Part shown: positions 24,111 through 35,160 of the stretch, one piece after another | Layout: every line of letters starts with the position of its first letter | How positions within the stretch are numbered: position 1 is the first letter of the stretch | Assembly (NCBI GenBank): GCA_947683625.1 | Contig: CANTUR010000675.1 | Location: 1,972,364 to 2,036,363 of the forward strand | DNA length: 64,000 nucleotides | Reading direction: 5' to 3' | DNA from: Mallotus nudiflorus | Taxonomy: Eukaryota > Streptophyta > Magnoliopsida > Malpighiales > Euphorbiaceae | Notes under the pieces: generated by a model | Seen by the model: only the letters and a program-made list of their open reading frames with translations | Database searches by the model: none | What the model was told of the DNA's origin: nothing | Made by a program: the position numbers and the translations under genes

Positions 24111-24113
24111 CCT

Positions 24114-24129
24114 AGGCTCTGATACCAAC
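24114..24129 (-). other. Primer-binding site of element C (tRNA-iMet)
   Basis: On the minus strand AGTTGGTATCAGAGCC starts just after the 5' LTR. TGGTATCAGAGC is the exact complement of the plant initiator-Met tRNA 3' end. This fixes the element's minus-strand orientation. Confidence 0.92.
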
Positions 24130-24131
24130 TT

Positions 24132-26980
24132 TGTCACGACCCAAACCAAGAGTCATGAACGACGCTAGGGAACGAGAATTCTTTCAAATCCAACCTGTAG
24201 CAAGGCTTAAAAAAATAAAATCACAAGCAATAAATAAATAAATATATGCTAGAATTAAAATCTTTAATTACTATAAAAGAAATATTTATAAATGTCATAT
24301 CATAATAAAAATATTCATATAGTATTCTGATACAGAATTCTCAAAATCCAAAAATAACACACTACTTATACAATACACTACTACTGCAGTTTTCTATAAT
24401 ACAATAGGAGTTTATATAATAAAACTACATAATCTAGTCAGGGTAGAAGAATACCAGCGTAAAGCACTACTAGTGAGGTCTGAAGAAGAATCTCCAAAAA
24501 AAAATATTAAGGGGAGTTAGACTTCACTGTCACTGTGATTGGCCTTGAGACACTATGTCAACCGAGCTCCCGTAATCACACTACTCAATCATTGAAATTC
24601 TCAGTAATCAATCAATCAAATTTCACCTCAAATGATCGCATAAACTCAATCCTAAAATCTATCGCACCAGTACGTACACAGTCCTAGTACAGCCCACTAG
24701 TAGCACGTTCTATTGATATCCTTTAAATAAATTGTAATTTATGGAAAATAATAAAATGCATAATTTAAATAAAATGACATCCAATGAAGAAAAATATACC
24801 AAAAATATACTGAACATATACTAAAAATATTCTAAATAGATATGCTACATATATAGCAAAATCAACCATAAATATACCAAACGCATATTAAAAATATAGC
24901 AAATATATACGGTGCATATATATCAAAATATACCAAAAATATACTGAAAGTATACCAAAAATATACTTATTCATTTAATAAAATAATGCATGTTTAAACT
25001 TATATCAAAACATGAAAACTCATAATCATGTATCTACATGCAATGTATATATAAAATAATAACTCACAAGTTTGTATTCCTCGAGACAGACTCGATGAGC
25101 CTGGTCCGATAGGCTTCGATCTCGGTGCAGCTAGAAAAAAATAATGATAATATCAGAATAAATTCCTAACTCATACTTCTAAGAATTCTAAAGGAAGACT
25201 CGGTCTAAAAATTCAAAACTCGGTCAAACATAGAAATTCAGGATCGACCCGAAGTCACATTTTACGAGAATTCCACCAAAAAATTAGCAAAACTTCCTCT
25301 GTAAAATGGACATCTCTCTACTAAAAGTAAAGCAAATTCTGCAAGAAAACACACTTCTAAAACATAGAGTACTCAACACCTCGGGTTAGGACCCTGAACT
25401 ACACAATTTCCAACCAAGGTTCACAATACGTGATAAAAATAAATAGTTAATAATAATATATTAAAATCATTAAAAATCCATAAAATTAATAATAAATCAT
25501 AGTATAATATATTTAAACATCGAAACATTAAATATACTCATTTTCATAATAATTAAATAAAAATCTCAATTAATTATATAATATTAATAAAATCCCAATT
25601 TTTCAAATATTCAACATAAAATAGTAAAATTCACTTTTAATTACTCAAATAGTTTAAAAATGTTATAGAAGTAGTTAAAAACCCATTTAATCACCAAATA
25701 GTAAATAATTTATTATTTGAATATAATTGTCAACAAATAGTATTAATTGGTTAAAAATAGTAATTAATTTGTAAGAATTATTTTAATACCCTATAAAATT
25801 CTAAAATCATTTAAAACATATTATTTAACTATAATTTCAACAAAAATACACAATTAACTCATATATCCAAAATTCACATAATATAATATATTTTCCAAAA
25901 ATTATATAAAATTACCAAAAATTATTTTATCAATACTAAAATTACTAACTTAAATTAATAACACTAACTAAATCAAATTTCCATCCAAAAATAATTATTT
26001 AACATAATTATCAAAAATTCAATTTTAAATTATTAAAATATTCAAAAATACCCATTATTCAAATTAATTCAAAAAAATATACAAAGATTATTTTTGAGAA
26101 GCTTAAGCTACATACAACATCAATCTCAAAACAAAAATTCATGGATTAAATTCAAAAATTAAATAAAAATTCAAAACCCTAATGTCACCTCAACAAAAAC
26201 TTAACATAACTCAAAAACAAGGGAGTTTAAGCTCAAACCAAGCTTGGAATTCAACACACCAATGTCAGAGCTTTCAATAGAGACTGAAATCAAGAGCTCT
26301 CGTGGCCGGAAACTTCACCAACAAAAATGGTGGCTCTCTTGGTCTCTCCCGTTATCCGGCAACTCCGGCGGTTTCTACAAGTGGAGGACAATAGCTGGAG
26401 TTGGCTGGAGGTTGTTGTTGGTGCAGTGATGGCTCCAGCATGGCGTGGGGTGGTGCTGGATTGTTGGCTCATCAGGGAAGAAGGAGGAAAATGGTGAGAA
26501 GGAAAAGAAAAATGGTAGGGGGGAAAAGAAAAGGAATAGTTGACTCATGCATGTCCCTTTTTGACCATATTATATATATATATATATATAACTCAACTTT
26601 ACACTTGTCACAGACACACATACATATGTATACTACACATGCACAATATATTAGCAACAATATAGTAATAAAAATAGCAATAATAATAATAACACATGCA
26701 TGCAATAATACTATTAATAATAAATAACAATAATAATACTAATACTAAAAAAATATTAATATTAACAATAATACTATTAAAAATATTAGAAGTGAAAATG
26801 ATTTTAAATACTTTAATAATAAAACTCACAAATTAATTATTTTATGTAAATAAAATATTTAGAATAAAATAAATAAATAATATACACAACTCATTATAAT
26901 ATATAAATAAAATTTAAAAATTTATTAACACTACATATCCCAAAATAATTTTATATTATTTAAAATATCAGGTCATTACA
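24132..26980 (-). repeat. 5' LTR of element C
   Basis: Collinear with 16604-19739 but missing about 310 bp. Where the other LTR has 17000-17310, this one joins directly at TTCACTGTCACTGTG (24523-24537). Short CACT repeats border the missing part, suggesting illegitimate recombination. It carries a (TA)n run at 26571-26590. Small open frames around 26240-26730 are LTR sequence, not genes. Confidence 0.92.
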
Positions 26981-28110
26981 CTCAATCCTAAATATGTTTG
27001 CAAATTGAAGAAAGCACTATACGGGTTAAAGCAAGCCCCCAGAGCTTAGTATGGCAAGATTGCTGAGTTTCTCATCCATAGTGGCTATGGAATTGCACAA
27101 GCCGATTTGTGTTTATTTGACAAAGCTCAAGAAGGAAAGCTAGCAATAATTTTTGTTTATGTTGATGATCTCATCATCACTAGAGACGATGTTAATAAGA
27201 TCCATCAGACTAAGAAGAATCTATTAGTTCGATTTCATATGAAAAAACTTGGGGAGTTGAATCACTTTCTTGGATTAGAAGTGGAACGAATCAAGGAAGA
27301 ATTGTTCTTGTGATAGGAGAAATATGCAAGAAATATGCTTGAAAAGTATGGTATGCTTGACTACAAACCTCTTGCTCTTCCAACAGAAGTGAACTCTAAA
27401 TTAAGCATAACAAAAGGTAAAGATTTGGAGGATTTGATGATGTATCAACATATAGTTGGCAGTTTGATCTATCTGACATTGACAAGGCTAGATATTACAT
27501 TTGTAATTAAAGTAGTCAGTCGATTCATGCAAATTCTGAAAAAGCCTCACTTAGAAACAATTTGAAGAATTCTGAGGTACATCAAAGGAACACTTAATCT
27601 CAGCTTATTTTATAAAAATAAATTAACTTGTAGGTTGGAAGGATAATACGATGCTGATTATGTCGGTGATTATGATATGTGAAGATCAACCACTAATTAT
27701 GCATTTAGTTTGGGTTCTGGAATTGTTACTTAGTATAGCAAAAGACAACCAAAAGTGTCACTCTCAACAACAGAGGCCGAATATTGTGTAGCAATGACGG
27801 CAGCTCAGGAAAGTACATTGTAAGTACAGTTGTTGGAGAATTTACACCAGCCAGTGGATTATCCAGTACTGATATATTGTGATAATTAATCAGCTATTTA
27901 TTTAATTGAGAATCCAGTGTTTCATGCTAGAACAAATTATGTGGAGGTGCAATATCACCTTATTCAAGAAAAAACTTTAATAGGGAGATCAAGGTGATTT
28001 AGGTGCAAACAAAAGAACAACTGACAGACATTTTCACTAAAGGTCTTAATAGTGAAAATTTTAAAGAATTTCGAAAACAACTCAGCATGACTTTAAGAAA
28101 ATGGATTAGG
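26981..28110 (+). pseudogene. Reverse transcriptase 3' half and RNase H of element B
   Basis: Resumes the frame cut at 16603 with YVCKLKKALYGLKQAPRA and a stop at the usual Trp (TGG to TAG, near 27049). IIFVYVDDLIITRDD (27150-27190) contains the intact YVDD catalytic box. MKKLGELNHFLGLEVERIK, LEKYGMLDYKPLALPTEV, GSLIYLTLTRLDITF and RILRYIKGTLNLSLF follow. RNase H motifs are YDADYVGDYD, TTEAEYCVAMTAAQE (27770) and CDN-stop-SAIYL. Stops occur at about ten sites. Unlike element D, this copy keeps the segment between the GSLIYL and KGTLN motifs. Confidence 0.9.
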
Positions 28111-28123
28111 GATATTAATAATG

Positions 28124-28131
28124 AGGGGGAG
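28124..28131 (+). other. Polypurine tract of element B
   Basis: GAGGGGGAG directly before the 3' LTR start, typical of plant copia elements. Confidence 0.85.
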
Positions 28132-28592
28132 TATTAAATCATTATTAATATTGTGGGTCCTTAGACCACAAAAGTTTATTTAAAAAAAAAAAGTCAACAC
28201 CAAATTCAGTGTTGAAATTGCTAGTTGAAAATTATTTCAACATTCATATATGTAGCCGCTCAATTTACTTGACTTTCATGCATGGGGTAAGGCTATATAA
28301 AGACCACTTGCATGGCCATTTGAAGCAATGGGTAGAGCAACTACAAGGTAAGAGTGAGTGAATAAAAAAAGTGAGTGGTGTGTGTAGTGTAAGAAAGCAA
28401 TTGGAGTGTGTGGTGTTGGTGTGTAAATGTTATAGCAAGTGTGTGAAAATATTTTTTTTGATTTGGGTTGTATCAAATTTACTTGTAATAGTGACTTTAT
28501 TATTAGTAAAAAATATTTATTATTTATTATTTTATTGTTATATTATTCATTTGCTAATAATTAGTTTATTGTTAATTAACTCCATTTCTACA
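28132..28592 (+). repeat. 3' LTR of element B
   Basis: Starts TATTAAATCATTATTAATA and ends CTCCATTTCTACA, followed by the TTTTC duplication. TATA-like TATATAAAG at 28294-28302. It retains a short segment missing from the 5' LTR (about 28201-28222). Confidence 0.93.
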
Positions 28593-29278
28593 TTTTCTTC
28601 TCCTTTTGTGTTCTTCCATTTCCAAACCAGTCTAAATTGGAAGCAAACCTATTCCAAAATGAAATCAGAAATTTGGATAACATCACAAAGATGATGGAGA
28701 ATCAGAAGGAAAAATGTGAAAGTGAAAATTCCCAATAATAATGCAGATTCCTATGGATAAAATACACCTGTAATTAAAAGGACAGTCTACAAATTAGAAA
28801 TTTCAACTTTGGTATTTGTAGGTAAAAGGAGACGGCGTACAATTGATAATTGGCATGAGTTGCATGTCTGCATGTCAAGCTCATTTCTACTAGGGCTTTG
28901 TCTGTATTAGTTTCTTGTTCATCATTTTCCTTTGCCATTGTTATTGTTTTCTTCATGCTATCATTTAACTAGCTGACATATCCATGCACAGAGATAGCCT
29001 ATGTACTCATGCACATCCTCAATTTCCCAAATCTAGTTCTCAATTTTGTCAAGTTTTCTTCTCAATATGTGAAACTAAATTCTTTCATGCAACTTGCTAA
29101 GTAATTTTTTAACGTGAAGTAGAGGGTTTAATTATCTTATGGTAGATTCTGGGTCTCAATTCTGTCTAAACAAAGTTCCTTTGAAAGTTTTGCTTATAAT
29201 GAAAATAGCATATGAATCATTTTGAAATTAATTTTTCTTGTTTGCACTATATTCATCTAGCTTATGTTTTTAATGTAG
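28593..29278. other. Pre-insertion host DNA, no supported gene
   Basis: Continues the DNA left of 12941 once element B is set aside. A short Lys/Glu-rich frame near 28640-28740 (NEIRNLDNITKMMENQKEK) looks like a coiled-coil fragment but is too short to assign. The end of the stretch (29221-29278) is T-rich and finishes TTTAATGTAG, a plausible 3' splice site for the pseudogene that follows. It may therefore be 5' intron or UTR of that gene. Confidence 0.4.
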
Positions 29279-30999
29279 GTATTGTGGCTATGATTTGTAT
29301 ATGATGGTGATGGATATTGGAGAGTTGCTGCTTTGCCAAAGATGTTTTGATCAATAGGGAGAGTTCAAATATGGTGATCTGGAAAAATATGGATAGTCTG
29401 TATCTCGTTTCCTCACCATCTGTTGATGCATTTAGAGCTGATTGAAACAGGGCATAAAAAGGGCCTCAGTCTGACTTTACTTATTCCATTAAGTCACGTT
29501 AAACCAGAAGTCCACCTGGATCCAATTTCCAGCGTCAATCTCAAAAAAAGGCCCTCGCAAATAAATTGACCAGATCAAATGAATTTTCTGGTTGTACTTC
29601 TTACCAGAGTCCTGTCACCTGCCATGATTCCTATTGTTTCATCTCAAAATGATGTGATGCAGTTAATTCACCTGATGCATTTATTGATAATTCCAAAGTG
29701 AACAAGGCTGGAAAAAAAAAAAAAGTAGGAAAGGAAAGCAGAACAAGAAAGTTTCTAGTTATACTGGAATGACAGAACCTGAAGTTCTCTCTGATTATGC
29801 TCATGGATGTTTAACCTCTGAAACATGTAGTTATAATGCCGTCAAGATGTTTTATATGAAACCTCGCCTGAAGTTTCGTTGCCATATAAAATTAAAGGTA
29901 AGTCAGATGGATTTAACTGTTCTGGAGCTCCAGCGTCATGCGAATTGAACATTGATGAATTTGATATTGAAGAAAATACCGCATGTTATATAGTACAAAA
30001 TTGTCCAGGCAAACATCAAGTGATTAATTTGGATATTGGGATTCAAATGAAAGATCAAGGATTTTCCATCCGTGATGGTAGTTTGATGGAGATCACTTAT
30101 AATGATGACATGCACTCAAAAAGTATATCAAATACACCAGATTCTCTAGCCTTGGACTCTGTTTCACTTTGCCCAAGTGGTCATCATAGTACTGATTCTA
30201 ATTGTGAAGTAAAACCATTTAATGCAGATAGCACAGGAGTTTGCTTTTCTGAATCAGCAGAAGTCAATGCTAGGAAGGGGTGTTTCTCTAATAAAACCTC
30301 ATTCGATAGTGTGGTATTTCCGTTTGACTGCACCAAGGGGACAGAGTGTTGTATTCAGAATTTTGGGGGCAGTAATGTGCGAACTCCGTGGCAGAGAAGA
30401 GAGATCAGCAATTAAAAACCTTGCCCAAGAATTCCAGGTTCCACAATTTTGGAAATAGGAAAACAGGGAAAGAAAACATCCATTCTATCTGGCAAAAAGT
30501 TCAGAGGAACGATTCCAACTGTGAATTCAGGAAAGTTCACATTTGTTCATGGATTGACATTGCTTTGGAAGGGGCTCCTTTGCTTAAAAGAAATTGTAAT
30601 GTTTCTTTGATAAACACATTATCAAGACCTGAAGAAAAACAAAGTTGCTAAGAAGTTGAAAAGGAAAAGCGGTTTGGGATCCAAACAAGCATACAAATCT
30701 AATAATAAGAGGGGATCTCAAACCAGCGTAAATCCTTATGCAAGGACTAACGTGAAGCATAATGAAATTTGAGGTATCTTAGCTCAAGTCAACAATAAAA
30801 CTCATCCTTTAGGTAATAAAGTCCCCCAAAAAGAAAATAAATTTATCTAGAATATAGTAGGAAGGACCGTAGTTCTCTTTCTACTCTGTAGAAATGGATG
30901 CCTCATGGGGTAAAATTTCGTGGGTTGACCCAAATTGGGAGTTCGTCATTGGAATTTTTTAATGACCGACCAGAATATTGGAGTTTGAGACATTCTATT
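29279..30999 (+). pseudogene. DUF789-family host gene duplicate: N-terminal coding part
   Basis: This is the start of a plant-specific DUF789-family protein. Its function is unknown to me beyond the family name. After KPEVHLDPISSVNLKKRPS (about 29500) comes the basic patch KKKKSRKGKQNKK, then TEPEVLSDYAHGCLTSETC (about 29770-29830). A 178-codon open stretch at 29879-30415 includes GFNCSGAPASCELNIDEFD and VINLDIGIQMKDQGFSIRDG. After a frameshift near 30390 the frame continues as NFGNRKTGKENIHSIWQKVQ (about 30440-30500). Ser/Asn-rich low-conservation sequence is normal for the N-terminal half of these proteins. Stops and frameshifts (near 29350, 29650, 29855, 30390, 30770) show it is a pseudogene. 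Element D interrupts it at 31000. Confidence 0.6.
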
Positions 31000-31113
31000 G
31001 TATTGAATAAATTCATCGATATACTCTCTTGAATGAGAATTGTTAAAAGTCCAACCAAATAAAATAAATTGACAATTTGCATATGTATTCATTTCTTTGC
31101 AAATGTCAAAGTA

Positions 31114-31287
31114 AGTGACCAACTTCCTTGGCAAATATTAAAAGTAAGTGGTCAAATGTCAAAATTAGGTGAACAACCTACTTGCTAAGTATCAAAAGTA
31201 AGTGACCAACTTCCTTGGCAAATATTAAAAGTAAGTTGCCAAATGTCAAAATTAAGTGAACAACCTACTTGCTAAATATTAGATTAA
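31114..31287 (+). repeat. 87-bp tandem duplication in the 5' LTR of element D
   Basis: Both units begin AGTGACCAACTTCCTTGGCA and run through AAATGTCAAAATTA and GAACAACCTACTTGCTAA. The 3' LTR has one unit (from about 35946). The units differ at a few sites. The duplicated part lies upstream of the TATA box, so it is in U3. Confidence 0.9.
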
Positions 31288-31302
31288 GTGACAAACTTTC
31301 AC

Positions 31303-31310
31303 TATAAATA
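31303..31310 (+). promoter_or_regulatory. TATA box in 5' LTR of element D
   Basis: TATAAATA followed by GAGGACATTGCATGA; the same motif is at 36049-36056 in the 3' LTR. Expected core promoter of the element RNA. Confidence 0.65.
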
Positions 31311-31620
31311 GAGGACATTGCATGAACCTTGTTAGTGTGTGATATTGTGCATAAGTGTTGTGCATAAGTGTGTGCATGAGTGGTGTACATGAGTGTGTGA
31401 GAGTGAAATAATAAAAAGTGTGTGTCATGTGTTGTAATGTGAAACTATAAGAGTGTGGGCCATGAGTTAAGTGCAAAGGTGTCTTTGAGTATATAAACAA
31501 TTTATGAGTGTTTTGTGAGAATTTTTTGTGTGAGGTGTGTACAAGTATTTTTGTATTAAATTTTCTTTATTATAATAAAAGCAAGTTTATTAAAAATTAG
31601 TCCTCCATATATTCAACAAG

Positions 31621-31632
31621 TGGTATCAAAGC
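31621..31632 (+). other. Primer-binding site of element D (tRNA-iMet)
   Basis: TGGTATCAAAGC two bases after the 5' LTR, complementary to the initiator Met tRNA 3' end with one change from TGGTATCAGAGC. Confidence 0.9.
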
Positions 31633-31784
31633 AAGCAGTCAGGGATCGACTACTAAGTGCATTCGGAGCAAGTGATCGAGGATCGTGTTACGTCAAGGTA
31701 CCGCTAGTGTGCAGTCCGGGATTGTAAAATTCATTGGTCTAGGACCAAACTTACTTGGTTGTTTAGAGTTAATAAACCAAGTCA

Positions 31785-32740
31785 CAATGGCGAATATGAC
31801 AACGTCGGTAAGTAGTCTTGAAAAAATTAATAATAATTACTATAGCACTTTAAGTACTTGTATGCATTTCTACTTGCTCGATCAAGATTTGTGGGAGATT
31901 GTTATAGGCAGTGAGACCTCACCTCCAACAAGTCAAGATGATCTTAAGAAGTGGAAGGTTAGGGCTGGAAAAGCAATGTATGCTTTGTTTGTATTAGTGG
32001 AGGATGATTTATTGCAGAGTATCAAGGAAATAAAGACACCTGAAGAGACTTGGAACATTCTTGCTAGATTATTTGCTCGGACAAATGATTTCAAGCTCCA
32101 ACAACCTGAGAATGAGTTATTGTCAATCTCACAACAAGACATGATAGTGAGTGAATATTTCACTAAAGTTAAAGCTTTATGTCAAGAAATTTCAAAATTG
32201 GATCCTTAAAATCAAATCACGGAGACAAAGATGAGGAGGATTATAATCCATGGGTTGTGTCCCAAGTTTAATGCACTCGTCTTAACAACTCGTGTATGAG
32301 CTAAGGAGTTGACTTTAAATTAGTTAGAGAATGTATTGGCTAATTTAGAGGCTTTAAACAAGAAAATGGCTAAAGTCTCAATCAAAAAATATAAGAGAGA
32401 CTTTTTTAACAACAAAAGAGGTAAAGATTAGAATGTTGTGAGAACAAACTTTGGAGGCAAGCTGAAGTAGGAAGGACAATAAAAACATCAATAAGGAAGG
32501 AGTTGGTAACAAAGGGGAGCTCATCACAACCACCAATTAGAGGACAAAGAAAGTCACCATAAGAATGACCAGTGTTACAAATATGCCAAACGAGGCCATT
32601 GTGCTCGAGAATGTCAATATAAGAGAGTTGAAGGAAATATTGCAATGTCCTTACAGTCCCGAGTTAAAAGTGAAGATGAATGGGATTTTCAAGCTTCATG
32701 TGCCATTGTAGATCCAGTCACAAGCAAGTTTTGGTGAGAC
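31785..32740 (+). pseudogene. gag of element D; zinc knuckle has lost a cysteine
   Basis: The frame is open to 32209 and probably starts at the ATG of MANMTTSVSSLEKINNN. The UBN2-type gag core reads MHFYLLDQDLWEIVIGSE, KKWKVRAGKAMYALFVLVED and TPEETWNILARLFARTNDFK. After a Gln-to-stop at 32207 it continues with IIIHGLCPKFNALVLTTR. The knuckle (32573-32614) reads CYKYAKRGHCAREC: the second Cys of C-X2-C-X4-H-X4-C is Tyr, a TGT/TGC-to-TAT change. The protein would form the virus-like particle in the cytoplasm. Confidence 0.85.
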
Positions 32741-32789
32741 TACACCATCTGTCACAAAAGAGGAGCAAGCACGTGTCACTGTAAATGAT

Positions 32790-33120
32790 AAATCCATGAA
32801 CTATAATGATGATTGGATAGTAGATTCTTGGTGCTCTAACCATATGACAAGAGATAAAGGAAAACTTTCAAGCATGTTAAAATACAAGGGGGAGCGAGTT
32901 ATTGTCACAATAAACAACTCAAGGCTACCCATTGCTCACATTGGCAAGACGATTGTAGTGCCTCAATACAATGCAAGAAAGGTGCAATTGAATAATGTAT
33001 TCCATGTACCTGGGATGAAAAAGAACCTAATATTAGTTATATAATTGATATCCTCGGGAGATTATATGTTGTTTAGGCCTAAAGATGTAAAGTTTATCAA
33101 AGTCTAAAAATTATAGGCAT
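32790..33120 (+). pseudogene. Protease domain of element D
   Basis: WIVDSWCSNHMTRDKGKLSS carries the retropepsin Asp-Ser pair but Trp instead of the small residue of the D-S-G/A active site. RVIVTINNSRLPIAHIGKTI and NNVFHVPGMKKNLILV follow at normal spacing. Open for 82 codons (32796-33044), then stops. The active-site change alone would probably inactivate it. Confidence 0.85.
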
Positions 33121-33189
33121 ACCAGTTATGGAGGGACAAAAACTAGAGTCTGTCTATGTAATGTTAGCATAAACAGGTTATATAGACAA

Positions 33190-34110
33190 GACTAAAAGGA
33201 ATGAGACAGCTGATCTGTGGCATGCACGCTTGGGACACGTAAACTATTATAAGTTAAAGGTAATGATGAAGAAATCTATGCTCAAGGAACTTCCTCAACT
33301 TGATGTTCGAGATGACATTATATGTGTTGGTTGCCAGTATAGAAAAGCACACCAACTTCCATATGAAGATTCTGAGTACCGTGCAAAGGAACCTCTTGAG
33401 ATGATTCACTTAGATGTATTTAGCCTTATAAAGTAACCATCCATAAGTGGCTTTCGATATATGATAACTTTTATAGATGACTATTCAAAGTACGTATGGG
33501 TGTACTTTATGAAGGAGAAATCTAAAGCTTTAAGCAAGTTTAAAGAGTTTAAGGAGACAGTTGAAAAAGAGGTTGATCAAAGGATTTGTTGCCTTTGTAC
33601 TAACAATAGGGGTGAATATACTTCACATGAGTTCTTAAAGTATTTACAAGATTGCAAGATACATCGACAACTGACTTGTCTTAAAACGCCATAATAGAAT
33701 GGAGTAGCAGAAAGGAAGAATAGACATCTTGTAGAGATATGCAAAAGTATGCTACATGCAAAGAATGTTCCACCTCGATTTTGGGCTAAATGCATAAAGA
33801 CAGATGCACATGTGATCAACAAGCTACCACTAGCACCACTTGGATCCATTTTACCTTTCGAGAAGCTAAGGAACATAAAACCCATTGTAAGTCTTTTTTG
33901 AGTTTTTAGTTGTGTATACTATATTTTCATACCAAATTATTTACAAAGCAAGTTTCATAAGAAAGCAATAAAGTGCATCTTTATGGGTTATTATGATCAA
34001 AGAAAAGGGTAGAAGTATTGTGATCCTACAACATGGAAATACCATATATGAAGCTTCATCATGGTGGTCCCCTCAAGAAGTAATTCTGTCAGACTCAAAA
34101 GAAATTACGG
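33190..34110 (+). pseudogene. Integrase of element D
   Basis: ADLWHARLGHVNYYKLK is the pre-integrase motif; CVGCQYRKAHQLPY carries zinc-binding cysteines. The core has HLDVFSLIK (first Asp), TFIDDYSKYVWVYFMKEKS, and LCTNNRGEYTSHEFLKYL, where the second catalytic Asp (usually T-D-N) is Asn. Then T-P-stop-stop-N-G-V-A-E-R-K-N: both glutamines of the conserved TPQQNG motif are stops (33692-33697). RFWAKCIKTDAHVINKLP and CIFMGYYDQRKG follow. The copy is inactive. Confidence 0.9.
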
Positions 34111-34269
34111 AGAAGTTATAAGAGAGAATTGAAAAAGAAGAAATGGTAGAAGAAGGTGAAGAAATCACTTAAAAAGAGGGACTAGAAGAAGAAACAACTA
34201 AAGACAAGTCACCCGAGAAGTCAAATTCCCCATGGCACACAGGAATGCATCAATAGACACCAGAAGAAG

Positions 34270-35160
34270 TACGTCCAAGCCAACTTAAGGAAATTCAAGA
34301 GGATGAAGGTATAGTAGAATATGGGTTGCATTTGAGAAGAACATCAAGAAAAATTAAGAAGAATCCCAAATATGCTAATGTAGCACTTATTGAAGAAGAC
34401 AATGTAAAAGAGCCTATAATATATGAGGAAGCATCCATAAGAAAAGAATGGAGGAAAGCTATGGAAAAAGAAATAGATGTGCTAAAGCAAAATGAGACTT
34501 GGGATATAGTGCTAAAGCCTAAAGATTTAAAACTCATATCCTGCAAATTGGTTTATAAAATAAAAAGTCATCCTGATGGATCGATAGAGAGGTACAAGGC
34601 TCGTTTAGTGGCTCAGGGATTCTCATAGAAATATGGATTGGACTGTGAAGAGACATTCAATCTGGTGGCAAAGATTACTACGGTACGTGTCCTACTAGCA
34701 TTAATTACTTGTAAGAATTGAAAACTTTGGTAGATGGATGTGAAGAACGCTTTTCTAGATGGAGAGCTAGTTCGAGAAATATACATGGAACAACCACAAT
34801 GGTTCAAAATTAAGACTCACCAAAGCTATGTATGCAAGATCAAGAAGGCACTTTATGGATTGAAATAGGCACCAAGAGTATGGTACGGGAAGATAGCGGA
34901 GTTCCTAATTCAAAGCAACTATACAATGACATCAACAGACTACAATTTATTTGTGAGATCTCGAGATGGAAAGTTGGCAATAATACTAGTCTATATGGAT
35001 GATCTGATCATCACTAAAGATGACAAAGCTAAGATTCATCAAATTCAAACCAACTTATCAATACGCTTCCAGATGAAAGCTTTGGGAGAGTTAAAGCATT
35101 TTCTTGGTCTTGAAGTCAAACAAATGGAGGATGGAATCTTTTTATGCTGACAGAAGTATA
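34270..35160 (+). pseudogene. Reverse transcriptase of element D
   Basis: An acidic linker (34130-34270) precedes KIKKNPKYANVALIEED, EWRKAMEKEIDVLKQNETWD and HPDGSIERYKARLVAQGFS. There is a Gln stop (34627), then KYGLDCEETFNLVAKITTV. DVKNAFLDGELVREIYMEQP and KIKKALYGLK-stop-APRVWYGK follow; the stop at 34866-34868 is again Gln. ILVYMDDLIITKDD (34984-35020) holds the YMDD box. MKALGELKHFLGLEVKQMED ends the open part. Confidence 0.92.

Larger units (their letters stand above)
16604..26980 (-). mobile_element. Element C: Ty3/gypsy chromovirus (Tekay/Del type) nested in element B
   Basis: The 10.4-kb element is flanked by CTCAA (16599-16603 and 26981-26985). Its long LTRs (3.1 and 2.85 kb) begin TGTAATGACC and end GGGTCRTRACA on the minus strand. 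The iMet PBS and a purine tract are present. Minus-strand order is gag/protease, RT, RNase H, integrase, chromodomain, as in Ty3/gypsy chromoviruses. The roughly 3-kb LTRs and the chromodomain sequence fit the Tekay (Del) clade. The interior is only about 4.4 kb and heavily mutated. The element lies antisense to element B. Confidence 0.94.
12941..28592 (+). mobile_element. Element B: Ty1/copia retrotransposon interrupted by element C
   Basis: LTRs at 12941-13382 and 28132-28592 are flanked by the 5-bp duplication TTTTC (12936-12940 and 28593-28597). A PBS and a polypurine tract sit in the right places. Inside, the order gag, protease, integrase, RT, RNase H identifies Ty1/copia. Without the nested element it would be about 5.3 kb, a normal copia length. 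Stops and frameshifts in every domain make it inactive. Its LTRs start TA and end CA. Confidence 0.93.
31001..31618 (+). repeat. 5' LTR of element D with an internal tandem duplication
   Basis: Starts TATTGAATAAATTCATCGAT and ends CATATATTCAACA. Terminal TATTGAATA and TATTCAACA are near-inverted. It is about 100 bp longer than the 3' LTR because an 87-bp segment is present twice (31114-31200 and 31201-31287). Confidence 0.93.

Noticed and set aside
26244..26727. Overlapping open frames on both strands
   Set aside because: They fall in the 5' LTR of element C, with equivalents in the other LTR; the GC-richer leader zone gives chance open frames.
31116..31290. Regular spacing suggestive of a CRISPR-like array
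   Set aside because: Only two units, tandem without spacers, and within a plant LTR; it is a simple duplication.
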